A stretch of 64,000 bases of DNA, taken from assembly GCF_004804275.1 (NCBI RefSeq), contig NZ_STGI01000002.1:186001-250000 (forward strand). Direction: 5' to 3'. The position numbers and the translations under genes were made by a program. Source of the stretch: Herbaspirillum sp. ST 5-3. Lineage in GTDB: Bacteria; Pseudomonadota; Gammaproteobacteria; Burkholderiales; Burkholderiaceae_D. Numbering within the stretch: position 1 is the stretch's first letter; the number at the start of each line of letters is the position of its first letter. Of this stretch, positions 8,281 through 16,334 are shown piece after piece. The notes under the pieces are model-generated. The model worked only from the letters and a program-made list of their open reading frames with translations, ran no database searches and had not been told where the DNA came from.

Positions 8281-8894
8281 TCTGGACCTCCCAAACCGTC
8301 ATGAATGCCGTCAAGGCGCTCTATTGCCCGCGCGGCTGCGTGAAACACGATGCCATCGTCAAGCACACCAGCCTGTCCGGTAAGCAGGTTGCCGACGCAT
8401 GCGCCAAGCTGGTGGCGCATGGCTATATGAAGCGTGAAACCTATGCCGATGACACCGTCAAGCCTGGCTGCTACACGCTGACTGCGCTCGGCCGGGCAGC
8501 CTTGGAAGAAGGCGCCAGGCTCACCAGCGGACCGAAGGGGCCGACAGGCAAGACCCGGCCGCGCACCGACACCCTGCGCGACCGTGCCTGGCGCGCGCTA
8601 CGCATCCGCCGCAAGGCCAGCGTGCCGGAACTGATCGGCGTGCTGCTGGATGCCGGCATTAACTATGCCGAGGTCAAGCGGGCGCAAAACAACCTGCACA
8701 AGTATTTCGCGCTGCTCACACGTGCCGGCTACCTGGCCCAGATGCGCAGAGACGCGCCGCAGTCGCCGACATCGAATGGCGCGAAACGATTCCTGCTGGT
8801 GCGTGATACCGGCCCCTTGCCGCCGATCCCTCAGGTTGGCGCCGGCAAGGTTTTCGACCAGAACGAGGAGAAGCCGTATGACATCGTCCGTTAA
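8277..8894 (+). CDS. Early winged-helix DNA-binding protein
   Basis: The 205-aa product starts at ATG 8277, overlapping the ATPase stop. Two winged-helix-like units are visible: one at about residues 10-75 (KHTSLSGKQVADACAKLVAHGY followed by a wing) and one at about 100-160 (RKASVPELIGVLLDAGINYAEV). Basic residues lie between them. Small HTH proteins downstream of B are common in B3-like phages, but their roles are mostly unknown. A CGTTAA motif spans the stop codon. Confidence 0.75.
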   Translation: MIWTSQTVMNAVKALYCPRGCVKHDAIVKHTSLSGKQVADACAKLVAHGYMKRETYADDTVKPGCYTLTALGRAALEEGARLTSGPKGPTGKTRPRTDTLRDRAWRALRIRRKASVPELIGVLLDAGINYAEVKRAQNNLHKYFALLTRAGYLAQMRRDAPQSPTSNGAKRFLLVRDTGPLPPIPQVGAGKVFDQNEEKPYDIVR

Positions 8895-9405
8895 ACAGGA
8901 ACCGGAATGGATGGCGATCCTGCGAGCCGATGTCCAGGCCACGGGCAGCATCGCCGACACTGCCCGTCGCATAGGAGTCTCTCGGCCGGCCATCTCGCAG
9001 ATCCTCAACGGCATCGGGCCGTATGGCACTGGTAAGTCCAGCACCGTCAGGGTCGCGGAGAAGGTGATGAACACCATCGGTCTGATCGCATGCCCGTTCC
9101 TGAGCCAGGATCGCGGCACGGAGTATCGCATCACGGGTCTGCAGTGCCGTGAATATGCATACCGCACCACACCGCCGACCAACAGTCCGCGCGACATGCG
9201 CCACTGGCGCGCGTGCCAGGGCTGCAGCAAGCGCGTTCCTGCCGCTGCGGTGGCTACGCCAGAAACGCCGAAGCCTGCTAGGAAGATCGGCAAGGTCGGC
9301 GCCGTTAATAACGAAATCTACTGCCAGCAAGCCGGCGTGATCGACAAGGTGACGTTGCCTTTGCCGGTGGTTGGTGGGCCGCAGGTGGAAGAGGAGGTCG
9401 TGTGA
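8878..9405 (+). CDS. Early HTH protein with XRE-like N-terminus
   Basis: ATG 8878 is preceded by GAGGAG and overlaps the end of the upstream gene, giving 175 aa. Residues 15-50 contain an HTH (GSIADTARRIGVSRPAISQILNG). The central part has several Cys (FLSQ...LQCREY and CQGCSKR) that may bind zinc. The C-terminus is acidic and Val-rich. It is probably a phage regulator; the target is unknown. Confidence 0.75.
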   Translation: MTSSVKQEPEWMAILRADVQATGSIADTARRIGVSRPAISQILNGIGPYGTGKSSTVRVAEKVMNTIGLIACPFLSQDRGTEYRITGLQCREYAYRTTPPTNSPRDMRHWRACQGCSKRVPAAAVATPETPKPARKIGKVGAVNNEIYCQQAGVIDKVTLPLPVVGGPQVEEEVV

Positions 9406-9683
9406 TGCAGATCGATACTCAGCAACACCGTGTATTCAACACCGAAACCGTTCTCCGTCTCGGACTGCAAAACCGTGTAATGCGCAAGCTGCGCCAGCTC
9501 GGCTGCAAGGTAACGCAGGCGTCGCTCGATCCGTGTCTGACGATCGCGGTGGAGCCGTCCGACACGCTGCGCATGCGCCGCCAACCGGGCGGCCATTCCA
9601 TGCGCAATACGGAGGAAGGCCGCCTGGTCTGCATCGACGTAGACGGCTGCAAAGTGATCTGGCTGGAAACCAATCCGTCGTGA
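9405..9683 (+). CDS. Hypothetical early phage protein (92 aa)
   Basis: The ATG at 9405 overlaps the preceding stop in a TGATG junction, seven bases after GAGGAGG; a GTG at 9402 is the alternative. The product is mixed alpha/beta, with a basic helix (NRVMRKLRQLGCKV) and a C-terminal beta hairpin. No motif was recognised. Confidence 0.65.
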   Translation: MQIDTQQHRVFNTETVLRLGLQNRVMRKLRQLGCKVTQASLDPCLTIAVEPSDTLRMRRQPGGHSMRNTEEGRLVCIDVDGCKVIWLETNPS

Positions 9684-9727
9684 GTACGTTCATCGACGGC
9701 CAATTTAACGTGCATAGGGAGAAAAAC

Positions 9728-9982
9728 ATGACTACTTGGGACCAACGCGTCAAGGCATCACTGGAAGCAGGCAAGAAGCCGGCCTATAGCGATTATGAAG
9801 AGGGCTTGGAGTACACGATGAAGGAGCTGAAAGCCGTCAAAGCGGTGCTGCAAGACATTTCAGGAACGCTGGCGCAGATCGTGATTGCGCGCATGCACGG
9901 CGACGCGACGAGCGCTCTGGAGGCGATCGACAAGGTGATCGAGAACAACGTCATCGTGACGGCACCCGGTGACCTTCATTAA
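9728..9982 (+). CDS. Hypothetical early phage protein (84 aa)
   Basis: The ORF starts at ATG 9728 after AGGGAGAA. The product is almost entirely helical and amphipathic, with KELKAVKAVLQDISGTLAQI as a likely coiled coil, so it may dimerise. It lies in the early operon among small regulators. Confidence 0.65.
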   Translation: MTTWDQRVKASLEAGKKPAYSDYEEGLEYTMKELKAVKAVLQDISGTLAQIVIARMHGDATSALEAIDKVIENNVIVTAPGDLH

Positions 9983-10011
9983 TCAACGGCATTTCAATGG
10001 GAGGCATTGAC

Positions 10012-10671
10012 ATGAACTCTGAAAACTACACCCCGCGCGCCGGTAGCAAGGTCGAGGCGGCGACGCAAGCACTGAATGATGGTCCGATGACCACGGCTCA
10101 ACTGGCCTCGGCGATCGGAATGGCCAAGTGCGACCTGCCCGCCACCTTGTCGGCGGCGATCGACCACGGCGTTATCCGCCGCGTAAAGGATGAAACCGGC
10201 TTGATGCACTACGCACTCTGCGGCCAAGTCCTGGATGGCCGTTTCACCGACGCCGGTGGTCGCACCATGCCGGATACGCAGATGGTGAGATCCGTCACGA
10301 AGCCCAGCGTCAATGCGTCGGCTGAGGCCCTGGGGGCAGCAAACCTGTTCGGGGCACGCGGTGGGATCTTCCCAGCAAACCCGCTCACGGCCAGGCCGAA
10401 GGAACCGGTAGCGCGCAAACCGCGCGCCATGGCGAAGGTCGAGACGTCACCGGTTGCATCGGAGCCGCCCGCACAGCAGGAAGAAAAGCTGGTCGCAGGG
10501 CTGTTCAACACCGGCGAGCTGATGATTTCCGCCGGCGAGAAGTCAATCCGCCTGAGCCAGCAACACACGCGTGAACTGTTCGAGTACCTGGACAAGATCA
10601 CCGACATGATTCAAGCAGCCGAGGGGCACCAGGCTCTCAGCGCGACGCGCATCGGCTCGCCTCTTCTTTAA
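10012..10671 (+). CDS. Early phage protein with wHTH N-terminus (219 aa)
   Basis: ATG 10012 is preferred over the in-frame ATG at 9997 because GGGAGG sits just upstream of it. Residues 15-60 resemble a winged helix (PMTTAQLASAIGMAKCDLPA). A Pro/Ala-rich linker is followed by a conserved-looking C-terminal module (about 165-205: GELMISAGEKSIRLSQQHTR) with a helix that could oligomerise. It is probably DNA-binding. TTAACG and CGTTAA motifs overlap at its stop codon. Confidence 0.7.
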   Translation: MNSENYTPRAGSKVEAATQALNDGPMTTAQLASAIGMAKCDLPATLSAAIDHGVIRRVKDETGLMHYALCGQVLDGRFTDAGGRTMPDTQMVRSVTKPSVNASAEALGAANLFGARGGIFPANPLTARPKEPVARKPRAMAKVETSPVASEPPAQQEEKLVAGLFNTGELMISAGEKSIRLSQQHTRELFEYLDKITDMIQAAEGHQALSATRIGSPLL

Positions 10672-10692
10672 CGTTAATAGGGAGTAATCACA

Positions 10693-11322
10693 ATGAGCGC
10701 AGTTCAACAAATTGAAACCATTCCGACCGGCTACCGCAAGGATGCGCAAGGCCGTCTCATTCCGGAATCGATGATCAAGCCGATCGACGCCGAGCGTGAC
10801 ACTCTGGTGCAGGCGCTGATCGCCAGCGCGCAGAAACTGAGTAAGGAGATCGGCGACTTCAAGGTCAAGGTGTTCGGCGACGTCGGCGCGTTCGTCCAGC
10901 TGTCGGCCGAACAGTACGACACGAAGCTGGGCGGCAAGAAAGGCAACGTCACGCTGTACAGCTTTGATGGCCGCTACAAGGTCCAGGTGGCTACCGCCGA
11001 CAACATCGTGTTCGACGAGCGCCTGCAGGCGGCCAAGTCCCTGATCGACAAGTGCATCGACGAATGGAGCAAGGACAGCCGGCCCGAGATCAAGGTGCTG
11101 GTGCAGGAGGCGTTCCAGACGGACAAGGAAGGCAACCTGAACACCGGCCGCGTGCTGGCGCTGCGTCGTCTCGAAATCGAGGACGATCGCTGGCAGCGCG
11201 CGATGAAGGCGATCGGCGAGTCCGTGCAGGTGGTCGGCAGCAAGCAGTATGTCCGCTTCTACGAGCGCATTGGTGACACGGATCAGTACGTGGCGATCAG
11301 CCTGGATATCGCTGCCGTATGA
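10693..11322 (+). CDS. DUF3164 family phage protein
   Basis: The 209-aa protein matches the DUF3164 pattern of B3/Mu-like phages: an N-terminal segment with RLIPESMIKPIDAERD, a long helical region, the GKKGNVTLYSFDGRYKVQ strand pair, then two helices. The function is not established, but it is always found in early transposition regions. The ribosome site AGGGAG precedes the ATG. The stop overlaps the next gene's start. Confidence 0.85.
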   Translation: MSAVQQIETIPTGYRKDAQGRLIPESMIKPIDAERDTLVQALIASAQKLSKEIGDFKVKVFGDVGAFVQLSAEQYDTKLGGKKGNVTLYSFDGRYKVQVATADNIVFDERLQAAKSLIDKCIDEWSKDSRPEIKVLVQEAFQTDKEGNLNTGRVLALRRLEIEDDRWQRAMKAIGESVQVVGSKQYVRFYERIGDTDQYVAISLDIAAV

Positions 11323-11573
11323 ATGCGATCGTCCTTTTCAGCACGACTTTCGTCCTGGTCTTTGCGCTCGGCGTCAACACGCTGAGCGTTAATAAAGGCC
11401 AGTACGGAATCGCGTTTTTAACGTCGTTCCTGATCAGCGGCAGCAACCTGGTCATCCTGCGCGCCGTGCCGCAGGGTGACCTGCTTGAGGTCGCCGCCTA
11501 CATGCTCGGCGGTCCGTTCGGGATCGTGACCAGCATGTGGGTACATGAGCGCGTGCTTGAACGAAAGAGATAG
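11319..11573 (+). CDS. Small inner-membrane protein (84 aa)
   Basis: Three hydrophobic segments are visible (about residues 3-20, 30-48 and 55-75) and the C-terminus is basic. It is translationally coupled to the DUF3164 gene by overlap. It could be a superinfection-related or other membrane effector, but nothing in the sequence decides. The CGTTAA motif occurs twice within it. Confidence 0.7.
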   Translation: MNAIVLFSTTFVLVFALGVNTLSVNKGQYGIAFLTSFLISGSNLVILRAVPQGDLLEVAAYMLGGPFGIVTSMWVHERVLERKR

Positions 11574-11584
11574 AGGAGGCCATC

Positions 11585-11971
11585 ATGGAAATCGACCTGC
11601 CGAGATTCGTTAATGGCGTACGTGAGTTCGTCCTTGGACAATTGCACGGAAACCTTACTGCTACGTGTTACGACAGCGTGCGTGCAGTTGACCCTGCATG
11701 GCTGGCAAACGTTGTGTTGGAGAGCCAAGGACAACCGCTTCCGACGAAGCCGCAGATTTACATCAGCGAGACAGAACTTGATGCATTCAATCGTTTCTGC
11801 GAATGCTGCGAAGACTCGGACGCTGACGGGCATGACGTACCCAAGGAAATGATGGCGCGGCTCTGCAAGATCGGGCTAGTCCGGTCTTGCGGATTTGGCA
11901 AGCACGAAACGACGCGATACGGCGACGCTATACGCTGCCAGGCTAGTGAAAATCAACGACAACGGGGATAA
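11585..11971 (+). CDS. Hypothetical phage protein (128 aa)
   Basis: ATG 11585 follows GGAGG. The gene is less GC-biased than its neighbours. The C-terminal half (EMMARLCKIGLVRSCGFGKHETTRYG) resembles a wing of a small winged helix, so DNA binding is possible. Three Cys cluster near residues 77-81. No family was recognised. Confidence 0.65.
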   Translation: MEIDLPRFVNGVREFVLGQLHGNLTATCYDSVRAVDPAWLANVVLESQGQPLPTKPQIYISETELDAFNRFCECCEDSDADGHDVPKEMMARLCKIGLVRSCGFGKHETTRYGDAIRCQASENQRQRG

Positions 11972-11976
11972 ACCAC

Positions 11977-12243
11977 ATGAAAGCTAGAGTGCATCATTTC
12001 TCGGAGCCGCGTAGACGAAATTCCGGTTACGACTGCGAAGAACTGAAGATCGAAATAGATCTTCCTTTTGTGCCGACGCAAGGAACCGGATTGCAGGTAA
12101 CGCCAAATGGGGAAATTCTCATCGTCGATCAGGTTATGTGGTTAATCGAAGAGCCAGACGTTCTCTTAGTTTTTACGAAGGAGCCAGAGATATCGTTTCG
12201 GCCATACAAAGAAATGATCGCGGAAGGCTGGGTCGGGGATTAA
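11977..12243 (+). CDS. Hypothetical phage protein (88 aa)
   Basis: A short beta-rich, acidic protein begins five bases after the previous stop. Base composition is lower in GC than in the surrounding core genes, as in the two flanking ORFs, suggesting a recently acquired accessory cluster between the DUF3164 and GemA genes. Confidence 0.6.
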   Translation: MKARVHHFSEPRRRNSGYDCEELKIEIDLPFVPTQGTGLQVTPNGEILIVDQVMWLIEEPDVLLVFTKEPEISFRPYKEMIAEGWVGD

Positions 12244-12279
12244 TCCAAGGGAAAAGGCTGTGAACGTAATGGAGTCACC

Positions 12280-12756
12280 ATGCAGATAACAAAAGAACAG
12301 TGGACGAAAGTCGAGGCCGAGCTGTCGCGGATCTATGGCTACGTCAAGATGAAATGCGACGGGTATGAGTTGACACTCGAAGTCAGTCCGGTTGCTGCGC
12401 TTCAATGCGGCATCGTCGTCTACGTTAATGGCCAGTTCAAAGGGAAATGGCTTATTGAAGACTGTGAAGAGCGGCGGCGTTTTTTGCGCCCGGTAGAGCG
12501 TTTCCTATGGGGCACAAAGCAGCGCGCCGGCTTTCTCAAGATCTATGGTGGGAAACGCGCGCCCAAGAAGGAAGTCGAGCGGATCAATGAGAAGATCACC
12601 GCCTATTACAGCCACTGGACCAGCGTTACGGCGTTGCGCCGCCACCTGAAAAAAAACAACCACGACATCCAATTACTGTCGGTCGGCGAGGAAGTCATTG
12701 CATTGCCAGATCAGGCTCGCGCCACGTCGTGCGAGTTGGTTTCCGCTCTGGGGTGA
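12280..12756 (+). CDS. Hypothetical phage protein (158 aa)
   Basis: The N-terminal half is beta-rich, with strands around VSPVAALQCGIVVYVNGQFK. The C-terminal half is basic and helical (ERINEKITAYYSHWTSVTAL). It resembles proteins common in transposable phages upstream of gemA, but I cannot name the family. Confidence 0.65.
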   Translation: MQITKEQWTKVEAELSRIYGYVKMKCDGYELTLEVSPVAALQCGIVVYVNGQFKGKWLIEDCEERRRFLRPVERFLWGTKQRAGFLKIYGGKRAPKKEVERINEKITAYYSHWTSVTALRRHLKKNNHDIQLLSVGEEVIALPDQARATSCELVSALG

Positions 12757-12761
12757 AAGAC

Positions 12762-13190
12762 ATGGCTACCAAAGATACCAATCGCAACAAGGAAATCCGG
12801 CTGATCCAGATCGCCAAGCGCCAGCTCAACATGGACGACGACGTCTATCGTGGCCTGTTGCGCGAGGTCGGCGGCGTCGACTCGTCGACCAGGCTCGATG
12901 CGGCCGGCCGGGGCCGCCTGCTCGATCGCTTCGCTCGCCTGGGATTCGTGTCCACCGCGCGTGCCAAACGTGCCGCCAAGGGTTCCATGAATGTGGCGCC
13001 CGACCGCGCGAAGCTGCTGGCCAAGATCGATGCGCTGCTGCTGTCGCAGGGGCGCGATCGCCGCTATGTCGAAGAGGGCATGGTGCAGCGGATCTGCAAG
13101 GTCGACAGCCTGTCGTTCTGCACGCCCGAGCAGCTGGTCAAGCTGGTCGCGGCGCTGCAGTACGACAAGAAACGCCACGAAGCCCGGTAA
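12762..13190 (+). CDS. gemA: GemA-like regulatory protein
   Basis: The 142-aa protein matches the GemA (DUF1018) pattern: NKEIRLIQIAKRQLNMDDDVYRGLL at the start, a small basic linker, then a helical region ending in the typical FCTPEQLVKLVAAL. In Mu, GemA alters host gene expression and DNA supercoiling early in infection. ATG 12762 follows GGGTGAAAG; an upstream in-frame start at 12729 lacks a site. It lies immediately upstream of mor, as in Mu. Confidence 0.85.
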   Translation: MATKDTNRNKEIRLIQIAKRQLNMDDDVYRGLLREVGGVDSSTRLDAAGRGRLLDRFARLGFVSTARAKRAAKGSMNVAPDRAKLLAKIDALLLSQGRDRRYVEEGMVQRICKVDSLSFCTPEQLVKLVAALQYDKKRHEAR

Positions 13191-13210
13191 CCTGCCCTGG
13201 GAGGACCGCC

Positions 13211-13639
13211 ATGCACACCGACCTGTCCCATCTGCCGACGAGCGCGCAAAAGCTGATCGCCTTGATCGGCCTGCCGGCGACGCTATGTCTGGTCGACAAG
13301 TTCGGCGGTTGCACGATCACCCTGTACGGCAGCGAGAACAGCCTGCAGAAAATGACCGATATCGTCGGACAGGACGCGGCGTTCAAGCTGTTGAAGTTCT
13401 ACGGAAATGCGCCGTTCACCGTGCCGCTGTGCCATCGCGCGTTAAAAGCGGTGCGCAATGCCGACATCCATGCCGAGTTCGACCGGCTGACCATGCAGGA
13501 AGGTCTGTCCGCTCGCGCCAGTGTGACAAAAATCACCAGACGATTTACACCGTACCTGCATGAGCGTACCATCTGGCGCATTCTCAAGCGGTCGACGGCC
13601 ATCAAGCCGATCGACCCGCGCCAGATTCCCCTGTTGTAA
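13211..13639 (+). CDS. mor: Mor-family middle transcription activator
   Basis: The 142-aa protein starts at ATG 13211 after GGGAGGACC. It shows the Mor/C layout: an N-terminal dimerisation part with LVDKFGGCTITLYGS, then a C-terminal HTH with GLSARASVTKITRRF and TIWRILKR. Mor activates the middle promoter by binding a dyad next to -10 and contacting RNA polymerase. It is the last gene before the lysis and late block, and a dyad lies just downstream at 13732-13764. Confidence 0.88.
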   Translation: MHTDLSHLPTSAQKLIALIGLPATLCLVDKFGGCTITLYGSENSLQKMTDIVGQDAAFKLLKFYGNAPFTVPLCHRALKAVRNADIHAEFDRLTMQEGLSARASVTKITRRFTPYLHERTIWRILKRSTAIKPIDPRQIPLL

Positions 13640-13662
13640 CCCTTCCCGAATTTCCTCCTCCC

Positions 13663-13764
13663 GTCAGCACGGTAGTGCTGACACGTGTCACCACTAATCA
13701 TCCCTCGCATGCGCGCGTACAGTCCGGGCTAACGGTGACGTACGGCAACCCGGCATGTCACCGT
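13663..13764 (+). promoter_or_regulatory. Hairpin and dyad between mor and the lysis genes, candidate late/middle promoter
   Basis: GTCAGCAC and GTGCTGAC (13663-13670, 13675-13682) form a perfect hairpin that could end the early operon. Further on, ACGGTGAC (13732-13739) and GTCACCGT (13757-13764) form a perfect dyad with a 17-base spacer, a plausible Mor binding site upstream of the holin gene. Confidence 0.5.
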
Positions 13765-13798
13765 CCGTTCAATCACGAACCAGGACAGGACCACGGCG

Positions 13799-14110
13799 AT
13801 GCATGAGACCGACAACGAGATCGAAAACGAAACAGAAAACACCCGCGACAAGCTGCGCATGATCGAATGGCTGCTGGTCGCGGCGCTCCTGCTGGGATCG
13901 GCCGGTCTCATGCTCCTGCTTGGCATCCGTGGCCCTTATCAAACGCTGGTCTGGAAGCTCGGCCTGGTCACGCTGGGCGGCTTTGTCGGCTACCGTCTGG
14001 ACCGTGCCGCATACCGCGACCGTATCACGCTGAACAGCCCGCCGCCGATCATGATCCGGCGCGCCATCATCATGGCCGCGTGCATTGGCGGCCTGGCACT
14101 GGGGGTGTAA
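13799..14110 (+). CDS. Putative holin (103 aa, three membrane segments)
   Basis: An acidic N-terminus is followed by three hydrophobic spans (about residues 22-42, 48-66 and 83-102). It lies directly upstream of the endolysin, whose ATG overlaps its stop. Those features fit a phage holin that permeabilises the inner membrane at lysis. Confidence 0.75.
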   Translation: MHETDNEIENETENTRDKLRMIEWLLVAALLLGSAGLMLLLGIRGPYQTLVWKLGLVTLGGFVGYRLDRAAYRDRITLNSPPPIMIRRAIIMAACIGGLALGV

Positions 14111-14739
14111 TGGGAAACTTCCTGCGCCTTCTCGCGGCCTGGACGATCGGCATTGCCATTGCGGTGGTGCTGCTGATCGCAGGCTGTCTCTCTGCATTCG
14201 CCGGCGACCTGTGCAGTCAGTATCGACGGACGCTGATGCGCGAGGCGCAAGCCGTGATGGGCTTGGGTGCGCCGATTCCCGCCCTCGCTGGCCAGATGCG
14301 TCAGGAGTCGTCGTGCGACGCCGACGTGACCGCCTGGGACAACGGGCGCGGCCTTGCCCAGTTCATGGACGCCACCAGCGAGCATGTCTCCAGGATGTAT
14401 CCGGAGCTGGGCGCGCCGGACCCGTACAACCCGACCTGGGCGATTCGTGCCCTGGTGCGCTACGACGACTGGCTGTACGACCACGTCAAGGGCACCGACG
14501 ACTGCGAGCGCTGGGGCGCGGCCTTCAAGGGTTATAACGCCGGCCTCGGCTACGTGCAGCGCGCGCAGCGTCAATCGCCCACGCCTGGCAAGTGGTTTAA
14601 CGCCACAGAGAACATCAACGCCGGCCAGAGCGAAAAGAACTTCATCTACTCTCGCCGCTATTCGCACCTGATCCTGTTCAAGCACCAGCGCCTCTATGAA
14701 GACTGGGGCGTGACGCTGTGCCTGGAGGACGCGCGGTGA
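14110..14739 (+). CDS. Endolysin, lytic transglycosylase (SLT) type
   Basis: The 209-aa protein contains an SLT/goose-lysozyme-like domain. The catalytic Glu is E66 in QMRQESSCD, followed by NGRGLAQFMD at 79-88 and FKGYNAGLGYV near 142. It cleaves peptidoglycan glycan strands. Residues 8-31 are a hydrophobic segment ending in LLIAGCLSAFAGD, which could be a signal peptide, a lipobox, or a signal-anchor-release domain. The start overlaps the holin stop (TAATG). Confidence 0.88.
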   Translation: MGNFLRLLAAWTIGIAIAVVLLIAGCLSAFAGDLCSQYRRTLMREAQAVMGLGAPIPALAGQMRQESSCDADVTAWDNGRGLAQFMDATSEHVSRMYPELGAPDPYNPTWAIRALVRYDDWLYDHVKGTDDCERWGAAFKGYNAGLGYVQRAQRQSPTPGKWFNATENINAGQSEKNFIYSRRYSHLILFKHQRLYEDWGVTLCLEDAR

Positions 14740-15125
14740 ATCCGTACCTGGCTATCGGCTTCTTGCTGTGGTCAATCGCGCTCGGCGGCGGTGCGTTTGT
14801 TTTTGGTACCCACGTCCAGCACAACGCCGATATCGCCGACCAGCAAACCGAACGCGAAAACGATGCGGAAATCCTGCGCATCAAGAATCGCAAGGGCGTG
14901 GCCGCCGGCGTGCGCACCGAGAAGGCACAAGCCAGGAATGATCAATTTTTTCAGAAACTTCGAGCCGACTATGAAAGCGATAAGAAACAGCATCCTGCTG
15001 CTGGCTGCGTGCTTGATCCTGTCAGCCTGCGCCGCTGGAACGAGGCAAACGCGGGGGCAGACGGCGACGCCGCAAGCGAACCTGCTGCAGGAGTGCGGCC
15101 CGGTGCCGATGCTCAAGGACGGTGA
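14736..15125 (+). CDS. Rz-like i-spanin
   Basis: GTG 14736 overlaps the endolysin stop and follows GGAGGA. The 129-aa protein has an N-terminal membrane anchor (about residues 5-22) and a charged helical periplasmic region (DQQTERENDAEILRIKNRKG), the pattern of Rz. With Rz1 it should fuse inner and outer membranes at the last step of lysis. Confidence 0.8.
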   Translation: MNPYLAIGFLLWSIALGGGAFVFGTHVQHNADIADQQTERENDAEILRIKNRKGVAAGVRTEKAQARNDQFFQKLRADYESDKKQHPAAGCVLDPVSLRRWNEANAGADGDAASEPAAGVRPGADAQGR

Positions 15126-15231
15126 GGATGCCGTGGACAACCATATCGAGCTGTCGCGCCTGTACCACGTCTGTCGCAATCGCGTCGCCGGCTGGATTGA
15201 CTGGTACCGGTCGACCGAGGGGGAGCAGTGA
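14971..15231 (+). CDS. Rz1-like o-spanin lipoprotein, nested in Rz
   Basis: This 86-aa ORF starts inside the Rz gene in another frame and overlaps it by 155 bases, the standard nested Rz/Rz1 arrangement. It has a lipoprotein signal: a basic n-region, a hydrophobic stretch and lipobox LSAC with Cys 20. The mature part contains two further Cys and is longer than the short proline-rich Rz1 of lambda. Confidence 0.8.
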   Translation: MKAIRNSILLLAACLILSACAAGTRQTRGQTATPQANLLQECGPVPMLKDGEDAVDNHIELSRLYHVCRNRVAGWIDWYRSTEGEQ

Positions 15232-15485
15232 CGGATATTTTTGACCGTGCGACCAAGGCGGAAGAAGAGGACCGCGCTGACGCCATCAGCCTGCAGCAGT
15301 TCAAGCGTGAGCAGGAGATCCAGCACCATCAGCGCGTCGTCGAGCAGTTGGGCCATGAAGTAACGCATTGCGGCGCATGTGGGATCGAGATTCCCGCCAA
15401 GCGTCGAAAGGCAGTGCCGAACTGCACCAGATGTGCGGACTGTCAGCGGGACGTTGAGGTCCGTAACAAGATCATGAACCGTTAA
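15228..15485 (+). CDS. TraR/DksA-like C4 zinc-finger protein
   Basis: The 85-aa protein has a helical N-terminal half and a C-terminal finger with CGAC and CTRCADC pairs (about residues 48-72), the signature of short TraR/DksA proteins that bind the secondary channel of RNA polymerase. Such genes lie at the head of the packaging operon in many Mu-like phages. It starts with GTG, coupled to the Rz1 stop; the next CGTTAA motif covers its own stop. Confidence 0.85.
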   Translation: MTDIFDRATKAEEEDRADAISLQQFKREQEIQHHQRVVEQLGHEVTHCGACGIEIPAKRRKAVPNCTRCADCQRDVEVRNKIMNR

Positions 15486-15498
15486 AAGAAGGGTACGC

Positions 15499-15825
15499 AT
15501 GCAAATCAGTAACGAAGACCTGGCCCGTATCCTCGGGCGCATCGAGGGCAAGCTGGACGAGCAGACAAATGTATCAAAACGCCTAGAAGGCAGCATTGCC
15601 GGGCTGGATGCCAAGGTCAGCCGCCGTCTCGATGAGCACGACCTGCGCCTGCGCGAGCTGGAAGTCGCCAACCCGAAAGCGCTGAAAGACCGGGTCGACA
15701 ACCATGAGGAGCGCATCCGCTCCCTGGAAAACGGCGCGGCCAAGGCTGGCGTGATCGCCGGTGTCGGCTCCAGTGTGGCGGTTGCCGCCCTCATCGAGCT
15801 GGTGAAGCGCAAGCTGGGACTGTAA
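15499..15825 (+). CDS. Coiled-coil phage protein (108 aa), DUF2730-like position
   Basis: Residues 5-75 are a long amphipathic coiled coil. A hydrophobic C-terminal segment (about 83-100, GVIAGVGSSVAVAALIELV) could be a membrane span. Mu-like phages carry a similar small protein here, before the small terminase. It starts after AAGAAGGG. Confidence 0.65.
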   Translation: MQISNEDLARILGRIEGKLDEQTNVSKRLEGSIAGLDAKVSRRLDEHDLRLRELEVANPKALKDRVDNHEERIRSLENGAAKAGVIAGVGSSVAVAALIELVKRKLGL

Positions 15826-16334
15826 TGGCAAAAAGTGACGACGTCCGCGCCCTGGTGCGCAAGCATTACGTCTTCGACCGCCTGTCCATGGACCAGGCCG
15901 CCAAGCTGGCCGGCGTCGCCTATACGACCGCCAAGCGCTGGAAGAGCAAGGCGGCCGAGGAAGGCGACGACTGGGACAAGGTGCGCAGCGCAGCGGCATT
16001 GGCCGGCGGCGACGTCGAGCAGCTGGCGCAGCAGATCCTGACCGAGATGCTGGTGCAGTTCAATTCGGTGCTGGAGCTGATCAAGGCCGACAAGGACATG
16101 CAGGCGGCCACGCGCGTCGAACTGTTGACCAGCCTGATGGACAACATCCACAAGAGCATGGCGGCGATGAAGAAGTTCCTGCCGGAAGCCAACACCCTGG
16201 CGATCGGCATGACCGTCCTGCGCGGCCTGGCCGAGTTCGTCCAGGAGCGCTTCCCGCAGCACGGCTCGGTCCTGGTCGAGATACTGGAACCGTTCGGCGA
16301 CGTGCTGCCCAAGATACTGGCGGATGCCAAATGA
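15825..16334 (+). CDS. DUF1804 family protein, probable small terminase
   Basis: The 169-aa protein has an N-terminal HTH (LSMDQAAKLAGVAYTTAKRWK, about residues 20-40) and a helical C-terminal part for oligomerisation, which is the DUF1804 (Mu gp27-like) layout. It should recognise phage DNA and hand it to the large terminase. The genes overlap by ATGA with the downstream terminase gene. Confidence 0.85.
   Translation: MAKSDDVRALVRKHYVFDRLSMDQAAKLAGVAYTTAKRWKSKAAEEGDDWDKVRSAAALAGGDVEQLAQQILTEMLVQFNSVLELIKADKDMQAATRVELLTSLMDNIHKSMAAMKKFLPEANTLAIGMTVLRGLAEFVQERFPQHGSVLVEILEPFGDVLPKILADAK

Noticed and set aside
12698-13210. Upstream extension of the Mor gene frame
   Set aside because: It is a shadow of the gemA gene; the Mor family begins at ATG 13211 with a good ribosome site.
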